Source of the DNA: Lachnospiraceae bacterium
Lineage (GTDB): Bacteria; Bacillota; Clostridia; Lachnospirales; Lachnospiraceae
Length of the DNA: 45,643 nt
Direction: 5' to 3'
NCBI GenBank assembly: GCA_024681595.1
Contig: JAILAN010000106.1
Coordinates: 1 to 45,643, forward strand
Shown here: one piece after another, positions 26,318 to 35,182 of the stretch
Layout: the number at the start of each line of letters is the position of its first letter
Numbering within the stretch: position 1 is the first letter of the stretch
Position numbers and translations under genes: made by a program
Notes under the pieces: model-generated
Database searches by the model: none
The model's input: the letters and a program-made list of their open reading frames with translations, nothing else
What the model was told of the DNA's origin: nothing

Positions 26318-27480
26318 TGTATCTGCTCCATAATAAAATCTACTACTTTACCAAGTCTGCTGTCCTTCCAGGCTCCTTCTTCGGCCCTTTGTGCCAGAGG
26401 ATATATTATCTGAAAATCAAGCAGCTGCCCGGGAACACGACCGCTTCGCATGGGCTCATAAAAATTGTCATACCAGTCCTTTTCCGTAGCATTTGCATAC
26501 TTATCGGGGAAAAGATATTTTTGCTGCCTTTTCATATTCTCTATGAACATTTTAGATGATAGCGGGATCAGTCTGTCATATTCATCGGGCGAAACATCCT
26601 CGAAAATATCCGGCAGTGCATAAGGCACTATCCTCCCTGAAGATCTGTCGATTCGGATGCCATATGGCTCAAACTTAAAACCTTCTTCGTCAAAGCTGAG
26701 TTTTATGAACAGTCCTCTGTCGGTGTTTTTCTGGGAGCGCTGGTAATCCGTATCAAATATGAAATTACCGAGTGAATAAAAGATCACCTTGTCCCCGACA
26801 GTCTCATAGTTCATGGGCACGTGAGGATGGTGTGCGATCACAATGTCTGCACCCATTTTAAGATATTCATTGTATCTGTCCCTGGTATAGGGTGAGGGAA
26901 GCGCCGTAAACTCCTCTCCGTCATGAGCTATCACCACGCAGTAGCGGCTCCTGCCCTTTATGAACGCTATCCTGTCACGGATGATATCCATGTCCGAAAA
27001 GTTAAGACAGCCCGGTGTATCTGCATCTGCCTTGCGGCATGCTCTGTCGTAACCCACGCTCAGCAATCCCACGCCACCCGCTTCGTTAAAGAATATTGGT
27101 GCGGAGGCTTCATCCATGTTCATCCCGGCGCCGATCGTCATTACATTTAATGAATGCGATACCTCCAGCGTGTCCTTCATGCCTTTTACCCCTGCATCCA
27201 TAATGTGATTATTGTTGATATTGAAGATATCCGCTCCCAGATCGCGGATAAAGACTGCTGCCTCAGGATCCATGCCGTGCTTAAGAGAGCCTGTCATATC
27301 GCCTGTCCCGGTATCATCCGGTTTTGAGAACGGCCCCTCAACGTTAACGATCACGTGATCGGCCGAAGAAAGATAAGCCCGGATATCGCTGTCGATAAGA
27401 TCCGGGTCCTTCCATTTCATGTCCATATATTTGTCAAATCCGATATCGCCTGTAAAGATAAGCGACAGTCTGTTATCCAT
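26314..27480 (-). CDS. CapA/PGA_cap family metallophosphatase-like protein
   Basis: A protein of 388 residues (from the chosen start) in the PGA_cap family, which includes CapA of poly-gamma-glutamate capsule synthesis and related metallo-hydrolases. Signatures: LIFTGDIGFDKYM near the start, VNVEGPF, NINNNHIMDAG, VVIAHDGEE, and ADIVIAHHPHVPMNYE. No signal peptide is seen, so unlike many CapA it appears cytoplasmic. The ATG at 27480 has a GGAG site 6 nt upstream; an ATG at 27495 overlapping the murD stop by 4 nt is an alternative. Its coupling to a Mur ligase suggests envelope glycopeptide chemistry; no capB/capC is nearby. Confidence 0.85.
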   Translation of the reverse strand: MDNRLSLIFTGDIGFDKYMDMKWKDPDLIDSDIRAYLSSADHVIVNVEGPFSKPDDTGTGDMTGSLKHGMDPEAAVFIRDLGADIFNINNNHIMDAGVKGMKDTLEVSHSLNVMTIGAGMNMDEASAPIFFNEAGGVGLLSVGYDRACRKADADTPGCLNFSDMDIIRDRIAFIKGRSRYCVVIAHDGEEFTALPSPYTRDRYNEYLKMGADIVIAHHPHVPMNYETVGDKVIFYSLGNFIFDTDYQRSQKNTDRGLFIKLSFDEEGFKFEPYGIRIDRSSGRIVPYALPDIFEDVSPDEYDRLIPLSSKMFIENMKRQQKYLFPDKYANATEKDWYDNFYEPMRSGRVPGQLLDFQIIYPLAQRAEEGAWKDSRLGKVVDFIMEQIQ

Positions 27481-27491
27481 ATGATTCTCCG

Positions 27492-28679
27492 TCATCCGAA
27501 GACGTATTCACGGAATTTATCACCGCGTTCCTCAAAGTCCTTAAAATAACCGTATGAAGCAGCCGCAGGAGAAAGAATGCATGAACAGCCCTCAGGTGTT
27601 ACTTCCTTAGCAGTCTTAACAGCCGAACTCAGATCCTCAACCAAAATACAATTATCGGGTCCCTTTACCGCTTCATATATCTTTTTGCCTGACTCATATG
27701 CAAATATATAGTTATAACCGTTATGCTGCCGGATATAGTCGATCAGTATATCATAGCTGATACCCCGGTCCAGGCCGCCTATGATAACGGTCTTTGCATC
27801 ATCTATCGCTCCCAGCGCTTCGATCGTGGCATTGGGGATCGTTGATATGGAATCATCGTAATACTTTATCCCGTCCCTTTCACCTATATAGCACAGGCGG
27901 TGAGGAAGACCCTTAAAGGTTTTGAGTGCTTTTCTTATATCCTCATCATCAAGACCGAACATATCCGAAGCGATAGTGCTTACTACATAGGCGTTATATT
28001 CGTTGTGTTTGCCGGGAACACCCAGTTCAAAATGTGGGGTTTCATCCCTTTTTATCACGTGAACGCAGGCCTCGGTATCTATAGCCGGAACCTGATCTCC
28101 TATAAAGAGGTGATCCTCCGGACCCTGATTCTTCGTGATATTGCACTTGGCCCTGAAATAATTGTCAAACGTATGATAGTAGTCCAGATGTTCTTCGTAT
28201 ATGTTAAGAAACACTGAAATATGAGGTGAATAATGTGCATGGGCCAACTGGTGGCAGGACATCTCAAAAACGACAACAGTGTCATCTTCAATGTCTCCGA
28301 AATAGTCCAGACAGGGCTTCCCGATGTTTCCAAGCAATATGACATTAGTGTCAAGGCACTCACTGAGCACATGATGCAGCATGGCGGATGTCGTACTCTT
28401 GCCCTTGGTTCCGGTGACCCCTATTATATTCTTTTTGTATACTTCAAGCAGGATATCCGTCTGTGAGGTATACTTTGGGTCATCATCATCCATAATGATC
28501 CCGGGGCTCTTTATGATATAGTCGTAATCGTTCTGCCTGATATCCTCTTTTTTGCCTTCAAACACCTCTACACCGGAAGGCCTGCAGAATTCCTTTAGGA
28601 ATTTCTCGGTGGATCTGCCCTCACGGCCGTATCCCCATATCAGTATTCTTTTACCGTCAAATTTCTCATACGTTTTCAT
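27492..28679 (-). CDS. murD: MurD-like Mur ligase, divergent
   Basis: ATP-dependent amino-acid ligase of the Mur family, 395 residues from the ATG at 28679 (the longer frame would begin with TTG). P-loop GTKGKSTT (90-97), EEHLDYY with the conserved histidine, and YFRAKCNI with the carbamate-type lysine K178 are intact. It differs from standard MurD: EMSCHQLAHAHYSP (139-152) replaces SSFQL, and DDSISTIP (275-282) replaces DSKATN. Its substrate may thus not be the usual UDP-MurNAc-L-Ala plus D-Glu. It may be the cell's MurD or a second ligase. Ribosome site weak; 13 nt after the PNPOx-like gene. Confidence 0.8.
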   Translation of the reverse strand: MKTYEKFDGKRILIWGYGREGRSTEKFLKEFCRPSGVEVFEGKKEDIRQNDYDYIIKSPGIIMDDDDPKYTSQTDILLEVYKKNIIGVTGTKGKSTTSAMLHHVLSECLDTNVILLGNIGKPCLDYFGDIEDDTVVVFEMSCHQLAHAHYSPHISVFLNIYEEHLDYYHTFDNYFRAKCNITKNQGPEDHLFIGDQVPAIDTEACVHVIKRDETPHFELGVPGKHNEYNAYVVSTIASDMFGLDDEDIRKALKTFKGLPHRLCYIGERDGIKYYDDSISTIPNATIEALGAIDDAKTVIIGGLDRGISYDILIDYIRQHNGYNYIFAYESGKKIYEAVKGPDNCILVEDLSSAVKTAKEVTPEGCSCILSPAAASYGYFKDFEERGDKFREYVFG

Positions 28680-28692
28680 ATTCAAACCGGGA

Positions 28693-29088
28693 TCAAAGGA
28701 GGTTCTCTCCGTCTCCCATTACAGCGATATCAACAGCGGTGGCATCCTCGAGGTGGAAGCACATCATCTTATTTCCTGTTTCATCATTATATATCTGACG
28801 AAGGTGAGGAGCACCGTCGAGCATGGCCTCTGCATATTTGCCATCTGTCTCAAACTGAGCTCTGCCCGTATAGCGCATCCAGTGTCCGTCCTGCTTGGCA
28901 GCAACTATCTCACATTTGGGGTTGGCAACAAGCTGCCTGTATACATTCTTAAAATCACCCACTCCGAAGATGACCTTGCCGTCCATCTCCATATGAGCAC
29001 CCAGCGGTCTTAATTTGGGCTGGTCGCCGTCATTTGTTGCGAGGAAAAACACACCTGCTTCATTTAAGAAATCATTAACCTTACTCAT
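28693..29088 (-). CDS. pyridoxamine 5'-phosphate oxidase-fold flavoprotein
   Basis: A 131-residue single-domain split-barrel protein. KVNDFLNEAGVFFLATNDGD (3-22) and RPLGAHMEMDGKVIFGV (27-43) are typical of small FMN-binding PNPOx-like proteins in anaerobes. A strong GGAGGG ribosome site is 8 nt upstream. It lies between thrH and murD. These proteins are variously flavin reductases or reductive detoxifiers; its substrate is unknown. Confidence 0.85.
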   Translation of the reverse strand: MSKVNDFLNEAGVFFLATNDGDQPKLRPLGAHMEMDGKVIFGVGDFKNVYRQLVANPKCEIVAAKQDGHWMRYTGRAQFETDGKYAEAMLDGAPHLRQIYNDETGNKMMCFHLEDATAVDIAVMGDGENLL

Positions 29089-29130
29089 TAAGATACCCTC
29101 CGTTTAAATCATATGTCTTTAGATATATAT

Positions 29131-29736
29131 TTACTGCTTCAGGGCAGCTTTTATCCCTTCCAGGAAATCCTCATAGGTTTCAAATGCCGGATACTGCGGA
29201 TGATCCTTTTTGATCGCCTCGGTTGTCCTGAAAAGGAACCCTGCCTTGCTGGCCTCGATCATTCCCAGATCGTTAAAGCTGTCACCTGCGGCGATCGTAT
29301 CAAATCCGCATGACTGAAGTGCCCTTACGGTAGTGAGTTTTGACTTTTCACAGCGCATCTTATAGCCTGTGATCTCTCCATCCGGCGCAACCTCCAATGT
29401 GTTGCAGAAAATTGTCGGCCAGCCGAGTTTCTGCATCAGTGGCTTTGCGAACTGTTCAAATGTATCACTCAGAATGAGTACCTGCGTGATCTGTCTTAAT
29501 TCATCGAGGAACTCCTTTGCCCCCGGCAGCGGATCTATGGTTGCGATCGTATCCTGTATCTGCTTTAGCCCCAGTCCGTGTTCCTTTAATATATTCAGTC
29601 GGAATTTCATCAGCTTGTCATAATCAGGCTCATCTCTGGTGGTTCGGGACAGTTCGGGTATTCCAACCGCCTTTGAAAAAGCTATCCAGATCTCCGGTAC
29701 CAGGACCCCTTCAAGGTCCAGACATACTATATTCAT
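29131..29736 (-). CDS. thrH: ThrH: phosphoserine phosphatase / homoserine phosphotransferase
   Basis: HAD-family enzyme, 201 residues. CLDLEGVLVPEIWIAFSKA (5-23) is the ThrH form of motif I, with nucleophile D7 and glutamate E9 in place of the usual second aspartate. LILSDTFEQF and AAGDSFNDLGM give motifs II and IV. Known homologues dephosphorylate phosphoserine and can transfer the phosphate to homoserine. The ATG has a GGAGAG site. An upstream terminator separates it from trhA, so it begins its own transcript. The serine or threonine pathway gene neighbours are absent. Confidence 0.92.
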   Translation of the reverse strand: MNIVCLDLEGVLVPEIWIAFSKAVGIPELSRTTRDEPDYDKLMKFRLNILKEHGLGLKQIQDTIATIDPLPGAKEFLDELRQITQVLILSDTFEQFAKPLMQKLGWPTIFCNTLEVAPDGEITGYKMRCEKSKLTTVRALQSCGFDTIAAGDSFNDLGMIEASKAGFLFRTTEAIKKDHPQYPAFETYEDFLEGIKAALKQ

Positions 29737-29778
29737 AATTCACTCTCCATATGTGTTAGATTATGTGTATTTCGGGCA

Positions 29779-29823
29779 ATAAAAAAGACTGCCGTCAACT
29801 TATTATCTTATCATGCAGCCTTT
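29779..29823 (-). terminator. intrinsic terminator after trhA
   Basis: On the minus strand AAAGGCTGC (29823-29815) pairs with GCAGTCTTT (29792-29784) with one G-U pair around a 22-nt loop, and the 3' arm runs into a T-rich tail. It lies 55 nt beyond the trhA stop. The 141-nt gap to thrH shows no other clear element. Confidence 0.55.
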
Positions 29824-29877
29824 ATTTCGTCCATCAAAACCGTGATGTATGGATATCGATCGAGTGTTTTTACTATA

Positions 29878-30558
29878 TTACCGTGCCAGTACACAGTATA
29901 TGAAGACCGTCAGGAAATGAAACATCGTCCCCAGCAGTACAAATACATGAAATACCGTGTGCATGTAACGGACCCTGCGGCCTATCCCGTAAAGGACGGC
30001 ACCCACGGTATATGATATACCTCCGAGAACCAGAAACAGCACCCCTTTGGGCGTCACCGCAAGGATCGTGGGCCGTATGGCGATAACTATTATCCATCCG
30101 ATACCTATATAGCATACCATCGATAAGACCGCGTACTTCTTAAGGTCTATAGCGGTAAAAACGCAGCCGAGTATGCAAAATCCCCATACTACACCAAATA
30201 TCGTCCAGCCCCAGCCGGGACTGATCTGTCTGATCGGTCCCAATACAATGGGAGTATAGGTCCCGCCGATGAGAAAGTATATCGTGCAGTGATCTATGAC
30301 CTGCAGGACCTTTTTGCCCATATTGGGATGAAGTCCGTGATATACACTGGACATAGTGTACAAAACGATGAGAGACGATCCGTAGATCGAACTTCCGACC
30401 ACCAGATAGGCATCGCGTTTTATCGCAGAGAAAACGACACACAGCACCAGAGCCACTATTCCGAATACGGCTCCTATGATATGCGTAACCATATTGGCGA
30501 TCTCTTCGCCCTTTGTGTAATCCGGAAGAATCCGGTCTGAAAGTCTGGTCCTTTTCAT
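29878..30558 (-). CDS. trhA: PAQR/hemolysin III membrane protein TrhA
   Basis: Seven-helix membrane protein of the TrhA (formerly hemolysin III, YqfA) family, associated with membrane fluidity control. The 226 residues from the ATG at 30558 begin MKRTRLSDRILPDYTKGEE, typical of the family; a longer frame to a TTG at 30594 runs through a promoter and is rejected. Metal-site residues of PAQR proteins are present: SSVYHGLHP, VIDHCTIYFLIGGTYTP and HTVFHVFVLLGTMFHF. No ribosome site precedes the ATG. It stands alone. Confidence 0.88.
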   Translation of the reverse strand: MKRTRLSDRILPDYTKGEEIANMVTHIIGAVFGIVALVLCVVFSAIKRDAYLVVGSSIYGSSLIVLYTMSSVYHGLHPNMGKKVLQVIDHCTIYFLIGGTYTPIVLGPIRQISPGWGWTIFGVVWGFCILGCVFTAIDLKKYAVLSMVCYIGIGWIIVIAIRPTILAVTPKGVLFLVLGGISYTVGAVLYGIGRRVRYMHTVFHVFVLLGTMFHFLTVFIYCVLAR

Positions 30559-30565
30559 ACTTAGT

Positions 30566-30594
30566 ATTCTAGCACCACATGACATGGTTTTCAA
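30566..30594 (-). promoter_or_regulatory. trhA promoter, possibly leaderless
   Basis: On the minus strand TTGAAA (30594-30589), a 17-nt spacer and TAGAAT (30571-30566) are followed after only 7 nt by the ATG at 30558. The expected start of transcription therefore coincides with the start codon, as for folE. Confidence 0.5.
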
Positions 30595-30596
30595 TA

Positions 30597-30746
30597 CTAC
30601 GTGTTAGACTGACCGTTAGATATCTGCAGATTCGGAACATCACCGGCCGGAACAGCCAGAAACAACGCCACCAGAGCCGTTTCGGAAAAGACAATGAATG
30701 CCCTGTCTTTGACATCCACTGTCTGGTCATATATATAATCCCTTAG
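30597..30746 (-). pseudogene. possible remnant of a sensor membrane protein N-terminal region
   Basis: A 49-codon frame with no ATG ends at TAG 30599-30597 and reads LRDYIYDQTVDVKDRAF followed by a hydrophobic stretch (SETALVALFLAVPAG). It begins after a TGA. Continuing the same frame upstream gives QISDYNGDEPYY, TGA, DSPGK, TGA, then LRDYIYD. This looks like the start of a clostridial diguanylate cyclase or kinase (cytoplasmic PYY-DSPGR-LR segment, then the first helix) broken by two stops and cut short. A chance open frame is the alternative. The rest of the 285-nt gap between trhA and the lipoprotein gene holds two TATAAT boxes. Confidence 0.3.
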
Positions 30747-30801
30747 TCACTTTCCGGGAGAATCTCAATAGTAAGGTTCATCGCCATTATAATCAGATAT
30801 C

Positions 30802-30810
30802 TGTTATAAT
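30802..30810 (+). promoter_or_regulatory. extended -10 promoter of the beta-helix lipoprotein gene
   Basis: TGTTATAAT is a perfect extended -10, 33 nt before the ATG. No convincing -35 is seen. A second TATAAT lies at 30788-30793. Confidence 0.45.
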
Positions 30811-30843
30811 ATTCTTAATTTTTTACGGAAAGGGGTGGATATT

Positions 30844-32292
30844 ATGAAAAGGAAACTGGTGCTGCTCATGCTCCTTCTGATGTGCGCATTTACCGCATGT
30901 TCTCAGAATTCATCAGGAGTTAAGGACAAAGCCGATTCAGAAACCGAAGAATCGGAGGGCGAGAAGGATAAAGACAGCGACGAAGATGAGGATGAAGATA
31001 AATCCTCAAAAAAGAAAAACAGGAAAGATAAGAAAAAAGATGAATCTGCCGACGAGTTCAAAAAGCTGGAGGGCTCGTGGGAGCTCTGCTATTACGAAAA
31101 CTATTACGGTGTTCCCGGCGACCGGATGGATGATATGGATAAGAGCTTTTATATGTCCGAAGATGACTGCATCATTGGGACGGTGGAATTCTACGAAGAA
31201 GACGGTTCATGGTACGCTGATATGTCAGAAAGCCATTACGAGTCCTTTTCCGAGAGTCTCCATGTTCCTGTAAAAATAGATAACAGCCCTCTTTATGATT
31301 CATGTGAAAACCAGGAATGGCATGTGGTAGCGGAGAATCCCCGAAAGGGACAGACCATTTTTAAAGCGACCCTGATCGACGATAACTATATGATCATATA
31401 TTCGGAATACAGCAGCGAAGACGATGAATATGATTATGCCGATGAGTGGAAAAACATCAATATCAACTCTTACTACAAAGAAGGTTCTCCGGAACTTGAA
31501 AACAAATCTGAACTGGCCTATCTGCAAACCGTTACCGTATCAGATGTTGCAGAACTGATCGCAGCCATAGATGATAACACCAAGATCATATTAGAGCCCG
31601 GCGATTATGATCTGTCTTCGTATGTCGGAAAAGCCGATAACCCCAAAGCCTATATCTCGGACAGGTCTCTGGTTATAGACGGAGTATCCTATATGAAGAT
31701 TGAAGTCGAAAACGGCCAGACCGCCGAGCTGAGCATAGACGATCCATATTCGGCAGTTATCAATTTTGCCGACTGCGAAAAAATAACCTTCGACGGACTC
31801 ACATGCGGGCACCATGTTGAGCCGGGTACATGCGGAGCACCTGTGCTCGGTATGCGTAACTGCTATGATGTCACGATAGATAACTGTCATCTGTATGGAT
31901 GCGGCAGTTATGGACTGGAGGCATCTGACTGCTCGTCAATCTATTTTAATAATTCCGAAATATACGAATGTACTTACGGGATAGTATCCGGTTACAGGAT
32001 GTATTACTTGTCCTTTACCGGCTGCGATATGCATGATAATTCCGAATATACCCAGATAGAACTGTATGACTCACACAGCATCAATTTTGACGATTGCAGG
32101 TTTACGAACAATAACGTTTCTGCCGAATACTATAACGACGGGGAATTTGTACATGCCGACGACGAAAGCGGATATATATACTTTACAGGCTGTGAATTCA
32201 AGGATAACAGCTATGGAGTCTTTACAAATGAGACCGATATGGTGGAGATCACTGACTGCACCTTTGACGATGACGTAAGAGGTACAGACTGA
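30844..32292 (+). CDS. lipoprotein with right-handed parallel beta-helix
   Basis: A 482-residue secreted lipoprotein: signal segment with lipobox FTAC (lipid cysteine C19), then a very acidic/lysine-rich linker (about 28-70), a middle domain (about 70-210, LEGSWELCYYENYYGV) that may be a lipocalin-like beta fold, and a right-handed beta-helix (about 225-480) with repeated turns such as NCYDVTIDNCHLYGCGSYGL and DCSSIYFNNSEIYECTYGI. Such helices bind or cleave polysaccharides or act as adhesins. The ATG at 30844 has AAGGGGTGG upstream; an in-frame GTG at 30835 is less likely. The gene stands alone. Confidence 0.85.
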   Translation: MKRKLVLLMLLLMCAFTACSQNSSGVKDKADSETEESEGEKDKDSDEDEDEDKSSKKKNRKDKKKDESADEFKKLEGSWELCYYENYYGVPGDRMDDMDKSFYMSEDDCIIGTVEFYEEDGSWYADMSESHYESFSESLHVPVKIDNSPLYDSCENQEWHVVAENPRKGQTIFKATLIDDNYMIIYSEYSSEDDEYDYADEWKNININSYYKEGSPELENKSELAYLQTVTVSDVAELIAAIDDNTKIILEPGDYDLSSYVGKADNPKAYISDRSLVIDGVSYMKIEVENGQTAELSIDDPYSAVINFADCEKITFDGLTCGHHVEPGTCGAPVLGMRNCYDVTIDNCHLYGCGSYGLEASDCSSIYFNNSEIYECTYGIVSGYRMYYLSFTGCDMHDNSEYTQIELYDSHSINFDDCRFTNNNVSAEYYNDGEFVHADDESGYIYFTGCEFKDNSYGVFTNETDMVEITDCTFDDDVRGTD

Positions 32293-32338
32293 TATCTGAG
32301 CAGACCTCAACTAAGAAAAAGGTTGAAAGATCATTAAT

Positions 32339-32371
32339 AAACGGCGTTGACCAAAATGGTTAACGCCGTTT
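32339..32371. terminator. bidirectional terminator between lipoprotein gene and clpB
   Basis: AAACGGCGTTGACC and GGTTAACGCCGTTT form a 14-bp stem (one G-T pair) with a 5-nt loop, lying between the convergent genes. T-rich sequence follows on both strands but is short, so termination efficiency is uncertain. Confidence 0.7.
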
Positions 32372-32412
32372 ATATCTACTGTTATTTAATACGATATTTC
32401 TGTGACGGATGC

Positions 32413-34995
32413 TTATTTGATACGTGCATACATCTCGTTATCCTTAACATCCATCAAGATCACATCACCCTCTTTGATATTCCCTTCCAGAATAAGTCTG
32501 GCTGATAATGTCTCTACCCATTTCTGAATGTATCTCTTAAGAGGTCTCGCGCCGAATGCCGGATCATAGGCGTTTTCGAGTATGTTCTCGCGGGCGGCAT
32601 CCGTCAGCTCGACGGTCAGCTCCTTATCGGTAAGTCTCTTGTTAAGATCCTTCATGATCAGATCGATAATACCTGCTATGTCATTCCTGCCAAGAGGCTT
32701 GAACATTATTATCTCATCCAGCCTGTTCAGAAATTCCGGCCTGAACGAAGATCTGAGTTCTTCCATAACGATATCGTGGGCATCATCTGTTATTTGACCA
32801 TTGGAGTCAATGCCTTCAAGCAGCGCAGGAGCACCTATATTCGATGTCATAATGAGTATAGTGTTCTTGAAGTCAACCGTGCGTCCCTGAGAGTCGGTAA
32901 CCCGTCCGTCGTCAAGCACCTGAAGCAGTACATTGAATACATCCGGATGTGCTTTTTCGATCTCATCGAACAGAACGACCGAATACGGCTTTCTCCTTAC
33001 AGCTTCGGTCAGCTGACCGCCTTCTTCATATCCGACATATCCAGGAGGAGCTCCTATCAGCCTTGATACGGAGAACTTCTCCATATACTCACTCATATCG
33101 ATCCTGACCATATTGTTCTCATCATCAAAAAGTGCTGCTGCAAGAGCCTTGGCCAGTTCAGTCTTGCCGACACCCGTGGGTCCCAGGAACATGAAGGAAC
33201 CTATTGGCTTATCGGGATCCTTGATACCGGCCTTGGATCTGATTATGGCCTCGGTCACCTTGGTAACACCCTCATCCTGGCCGATCACTCGCTTATGGAG
33301 TTCCTCATCGAGGTGAAGTGTCTTATTCCTCTCGGTCTCGTTTAGTTTTGATACCGGGATTCCCGTCCAGCGTGATACGATCCTTGCTATCTCTTCTTCG
33401 GTCACTGCCTCGTGAACAAGTGACAGCTCCTTATTATTTGCCTTCTTTTCGGCTTCCTCGAGTTCCTTGGTCAGATTCGGGATTATACTGTAATTAAGTT
33501 CACTGGCGCGTTCGTAATCTCCGTTCCTTTGCGCAAGCTCGGTCTCTTCCTTAGCTTCCAGTATCTTATCTCTTATAACAGACAGGTTCTCACTTTCGGC
33601 CTTTTCATTTTCCCACTTTGCCATCAGAGCGGTAAACTGTTCTTCTGTCTCACTGAGTTCTGCCTGGATATTGCCCAGTCTCTCCTTTGAGAGGTTATCA
33701 TCCTCCTTTTTGAGGTTTATGGCCTCCATTTCCAGACGCTCTTTTTTCCTCTTTAATTCATCGAGCTCGGTAGGCATGGATTCGCGTTCGGTCTTAACCT
33801 GAGCACAGGCCTCATCTACCAGATCTATAGCCTTATCCGGCAGAAACCTGTCTGAAATATACCTGTTTGACAGAACCGCAGCCTCAACGAGAGCATTGTC
33901 TTCTATACGTACATGATGGTAGCTTTCGTACCTTTCCTTTAGTCCACGCAGGATTGATATGGTGTCCTCTACCGTCGGTTCATTGACCATCACAGGCTGG
34001 AATCTTCTCTCCAGCGCAGGATCCTTTTCTATATAGCTTCTGTATTCGTCCAAAGTCGTGGCACCTATACAGTGCAGCTCGCCTCTGGCCAGCATGGGCT
34101 TAAGCATGTTGCTCGCATCGAGGGCTCCGTCTGTTTTGCCGGCTCCAACTATCGTATGAAGTTCATCTATGAACAGGATGATCTCACCGTCCGAGTTCTT
34201 TACATCACCCAGAACAGCCTTTAAGCGCTCCTCAAATTCGCCCCTGTACTTGGCTCCGGCTACCAGAGCACCTATATCGAGAGAGAATATCTTCTTATTC
34301 TTAAGGCCCTCGGGAACATCTTCATCGGCTATTCGCCTGGCCAGGCCTTCAACAACAGCTGTTTTTCCGACACCGGGTTCACCTATGAGCACCGGATTGT
34401 TCTTGGTCTTACGGGATAATATCCTTATAACATTCCTGATCTCATCATCACGTCCGATCACGGGCTCCAGCTTCTGTTCTCTGGCTTTGCCGACAAGCTC
34501 CGTTCCGTATTTTTCCAGCACGTCATAGGTAGCTTCAGGATTGTCCGACGTAACTCTCTGGTTGCCTCTGACACTTGACAGCGCTGATAAAAAGCTCTCC
34601 CTGGTTATACCGTATGTTGCAAACAGCTCCTTTATCGCCTTGTTTGGATGCTTTATCATCGACAGGAACAGATGCTCAACCGATACGTATTCATCAGACA
34701 TGGCCCTGGCTTCGGGCTCCGCATTAATGAGCACTTTATTAAGATCCTGTCCTATATAGGGCTGTCCTCCCTGAACCTTTACTTTCTTTTGGATGGCTTC
34801 TTCGGCCTTGCCCAGGAATTCATCGGGATCGATACCCATTTTCCGGATCAGATTCAGTATCAGACTGTTATCGAGCGTGAGCAACGAATACAGCAGATGC
34901 TCCTCTTCTATCTCCTGATTACCGTATTCCAAGGCGATCTTGTCAAGATTCTGGACAGCTATCGTGGATTGCTGTGTAAATCTGTCTATGTTCAT
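32413..34995 (-). CDS. clpB: ClpB protein disaggregase
   Basis: Hsp100 AAA+ chaperone that resolubilises aggregates with DnaK. The 860 residues include the Clp N-domain (1-145), AAA1 with Walker A GEPGVGKT (205-212), the ClpB-specific coiled-coil middle domain (about 395-525, rich in E/K heptads, as in [15 protein letters not shown]), and AAA2 with GPTGVGKT and [13 protein letters not shown] pore motif. The frame opens further upstream, but the ATG at 34995 has a strong GGAGGG site and matches the family N-terminus MNIDRFTQ. Regulation is by HrcA through a CIRCE element that overlaps the promoter. Confidence 0.96.
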   Translation of the reverse strand: MNIDRFTQQSTIAVQNLDKIALEYGNQEIEEEHLLYSLLTLDNSLILNLIRKMGIDPDEFLGKAEEAIQKKVKVQGGQPYIGQDLNKVLINAEPEARAMSDEYVSVEHLFLSMIKHPNKAIKELFATYGITRESFLSALSSVRGNQRVTSDNPEATYDVLEKYGTELVGKAREQKLEPVIGRDDEIRNVIRILSRKTKNNPVLIGEPGVGKTAVVEGLARRIADEDVPEGLKNKKIFSLDIGALVAGAKYRGEFEERLKAVLGDVKNSDGEIILFIDELHTIVGAGKTDGALDASNMLKPMLARGELHCIGATTLDEYRSYIEKDPALERRFQPVMVNEPTVEDTISILRGLKERYESYHHVRIEDNALVEAAVLSNRYISDRFLPDKAIDLVDEACAQVKTERESMPTELDELKRKKERLEMEAINLKKEDDNLSKERLGNIQAELSETEEQFTALMAKWENEKAESENLSVIRDKILEAKEETELAQRNGDYERASELNYSIIPNLTKELEEAEKKANNKELSLVHEAVTEEEIARIVSRWTGIPVSKLNETERNKTLHLDEELHKRVIGQDEGVTKVTEAIIRSKAGIKDPDKPIGSFMFLGPTGVGKTELAKALAAALFDDENNMVRIDMSEYMEKFSVSRLIGAPPGYVGYEEGGQLTEAVRRKPYSVVLFDEIEKAHPDVFNVLLQVLDDGRVTDSQGRTVDFKNTILIMTSNIGAPALLEGIDSNGQITDDAHDIVMEELRSSFRPEFLNRLDEIIMFKPLGRNDIAGIIDLIMKDLNKRLTDKELTVELTDAARENILENAYDPAFGARPLKRYIQKWVETLSARLILEGNIKEGDVILMDVKDNEMYARIK

Positions 34996-35034
34996 ACTAC
35001 TACCCTCCTTTGCAGTATATTGACGATCATCTGT

Positions 35035-35053
35035 CACAGGATTATAACCTGTG
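35035..35053 (-). other. small hairpin in the clpB leader
   Basis: CACAGG and CCTGTG arms (6 bp) enclose a 7-nt A/T loop in the clpB 5' leader, about 40 nt before the ATG. It does not cover the ribosome site. Its role is unclear. Confidence 0.3.
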
Positions 35054-35112
35054 TTTTTTATTCTCAGCGAATGATCATTTTCAAAAAACGTATATTTTTC
35101 TATGTCAGCATG

Positions 35113-35141
35113 ATAGTACTACTCGTTATTAGCACTGTCAA
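35113..35141 (-). promoter_or_regulatory. clpB promoter
   Basis: On the minus strand perfect TTGACA (35141-35136), a 17-nt spacer and TACTAT (35118-35113) give a leader of about 110 nt. The -35 lies inside the CIRCE spacer and right arm, so HrcA binding would block polymerase. Confidence 0.7.
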
Positions 35142-35155
35142 CTGTCGAGTGCTAA
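35129..35155. promoter_or_regulatory. CIRCE operator (HrcA site)
   Basis: Arms TTAGCACTG (35129-35137) and GAGTGCTAA (35147-35155) are separated by exactly 9 nt. The consensus arms are TTAGCACTC and GAGTGCTAA, so 17 of 18 arm bases match. It places clpB in the HrcA heat-shock regulon; hrcA itself is not in the window. Confidence 0.92.
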
Positions 35156-35182
35156 TCTTTTTATAAAATTTCTGTAAAAACA

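Noticed and set aside
25869-26333. Ser/Phe-rich plus-strand frames opposite the TlpA-like gene
   Set aside because: They mirror the lysine/glutamate-rich linker; no ribosome site or family match.
30559-30594. TTG-initiated extension of TrhA
   Set aside because: The stretch is the promoter (TTGAAA, TAGAAT) and the family N-terminus fits the ATG at 30558.
34996-35037. N-terminal extension of ClpB
   Set aside because: The ATG at 34995 has a strong GGAGGG site and matches the family N-terminus; the extension lies in the leader.
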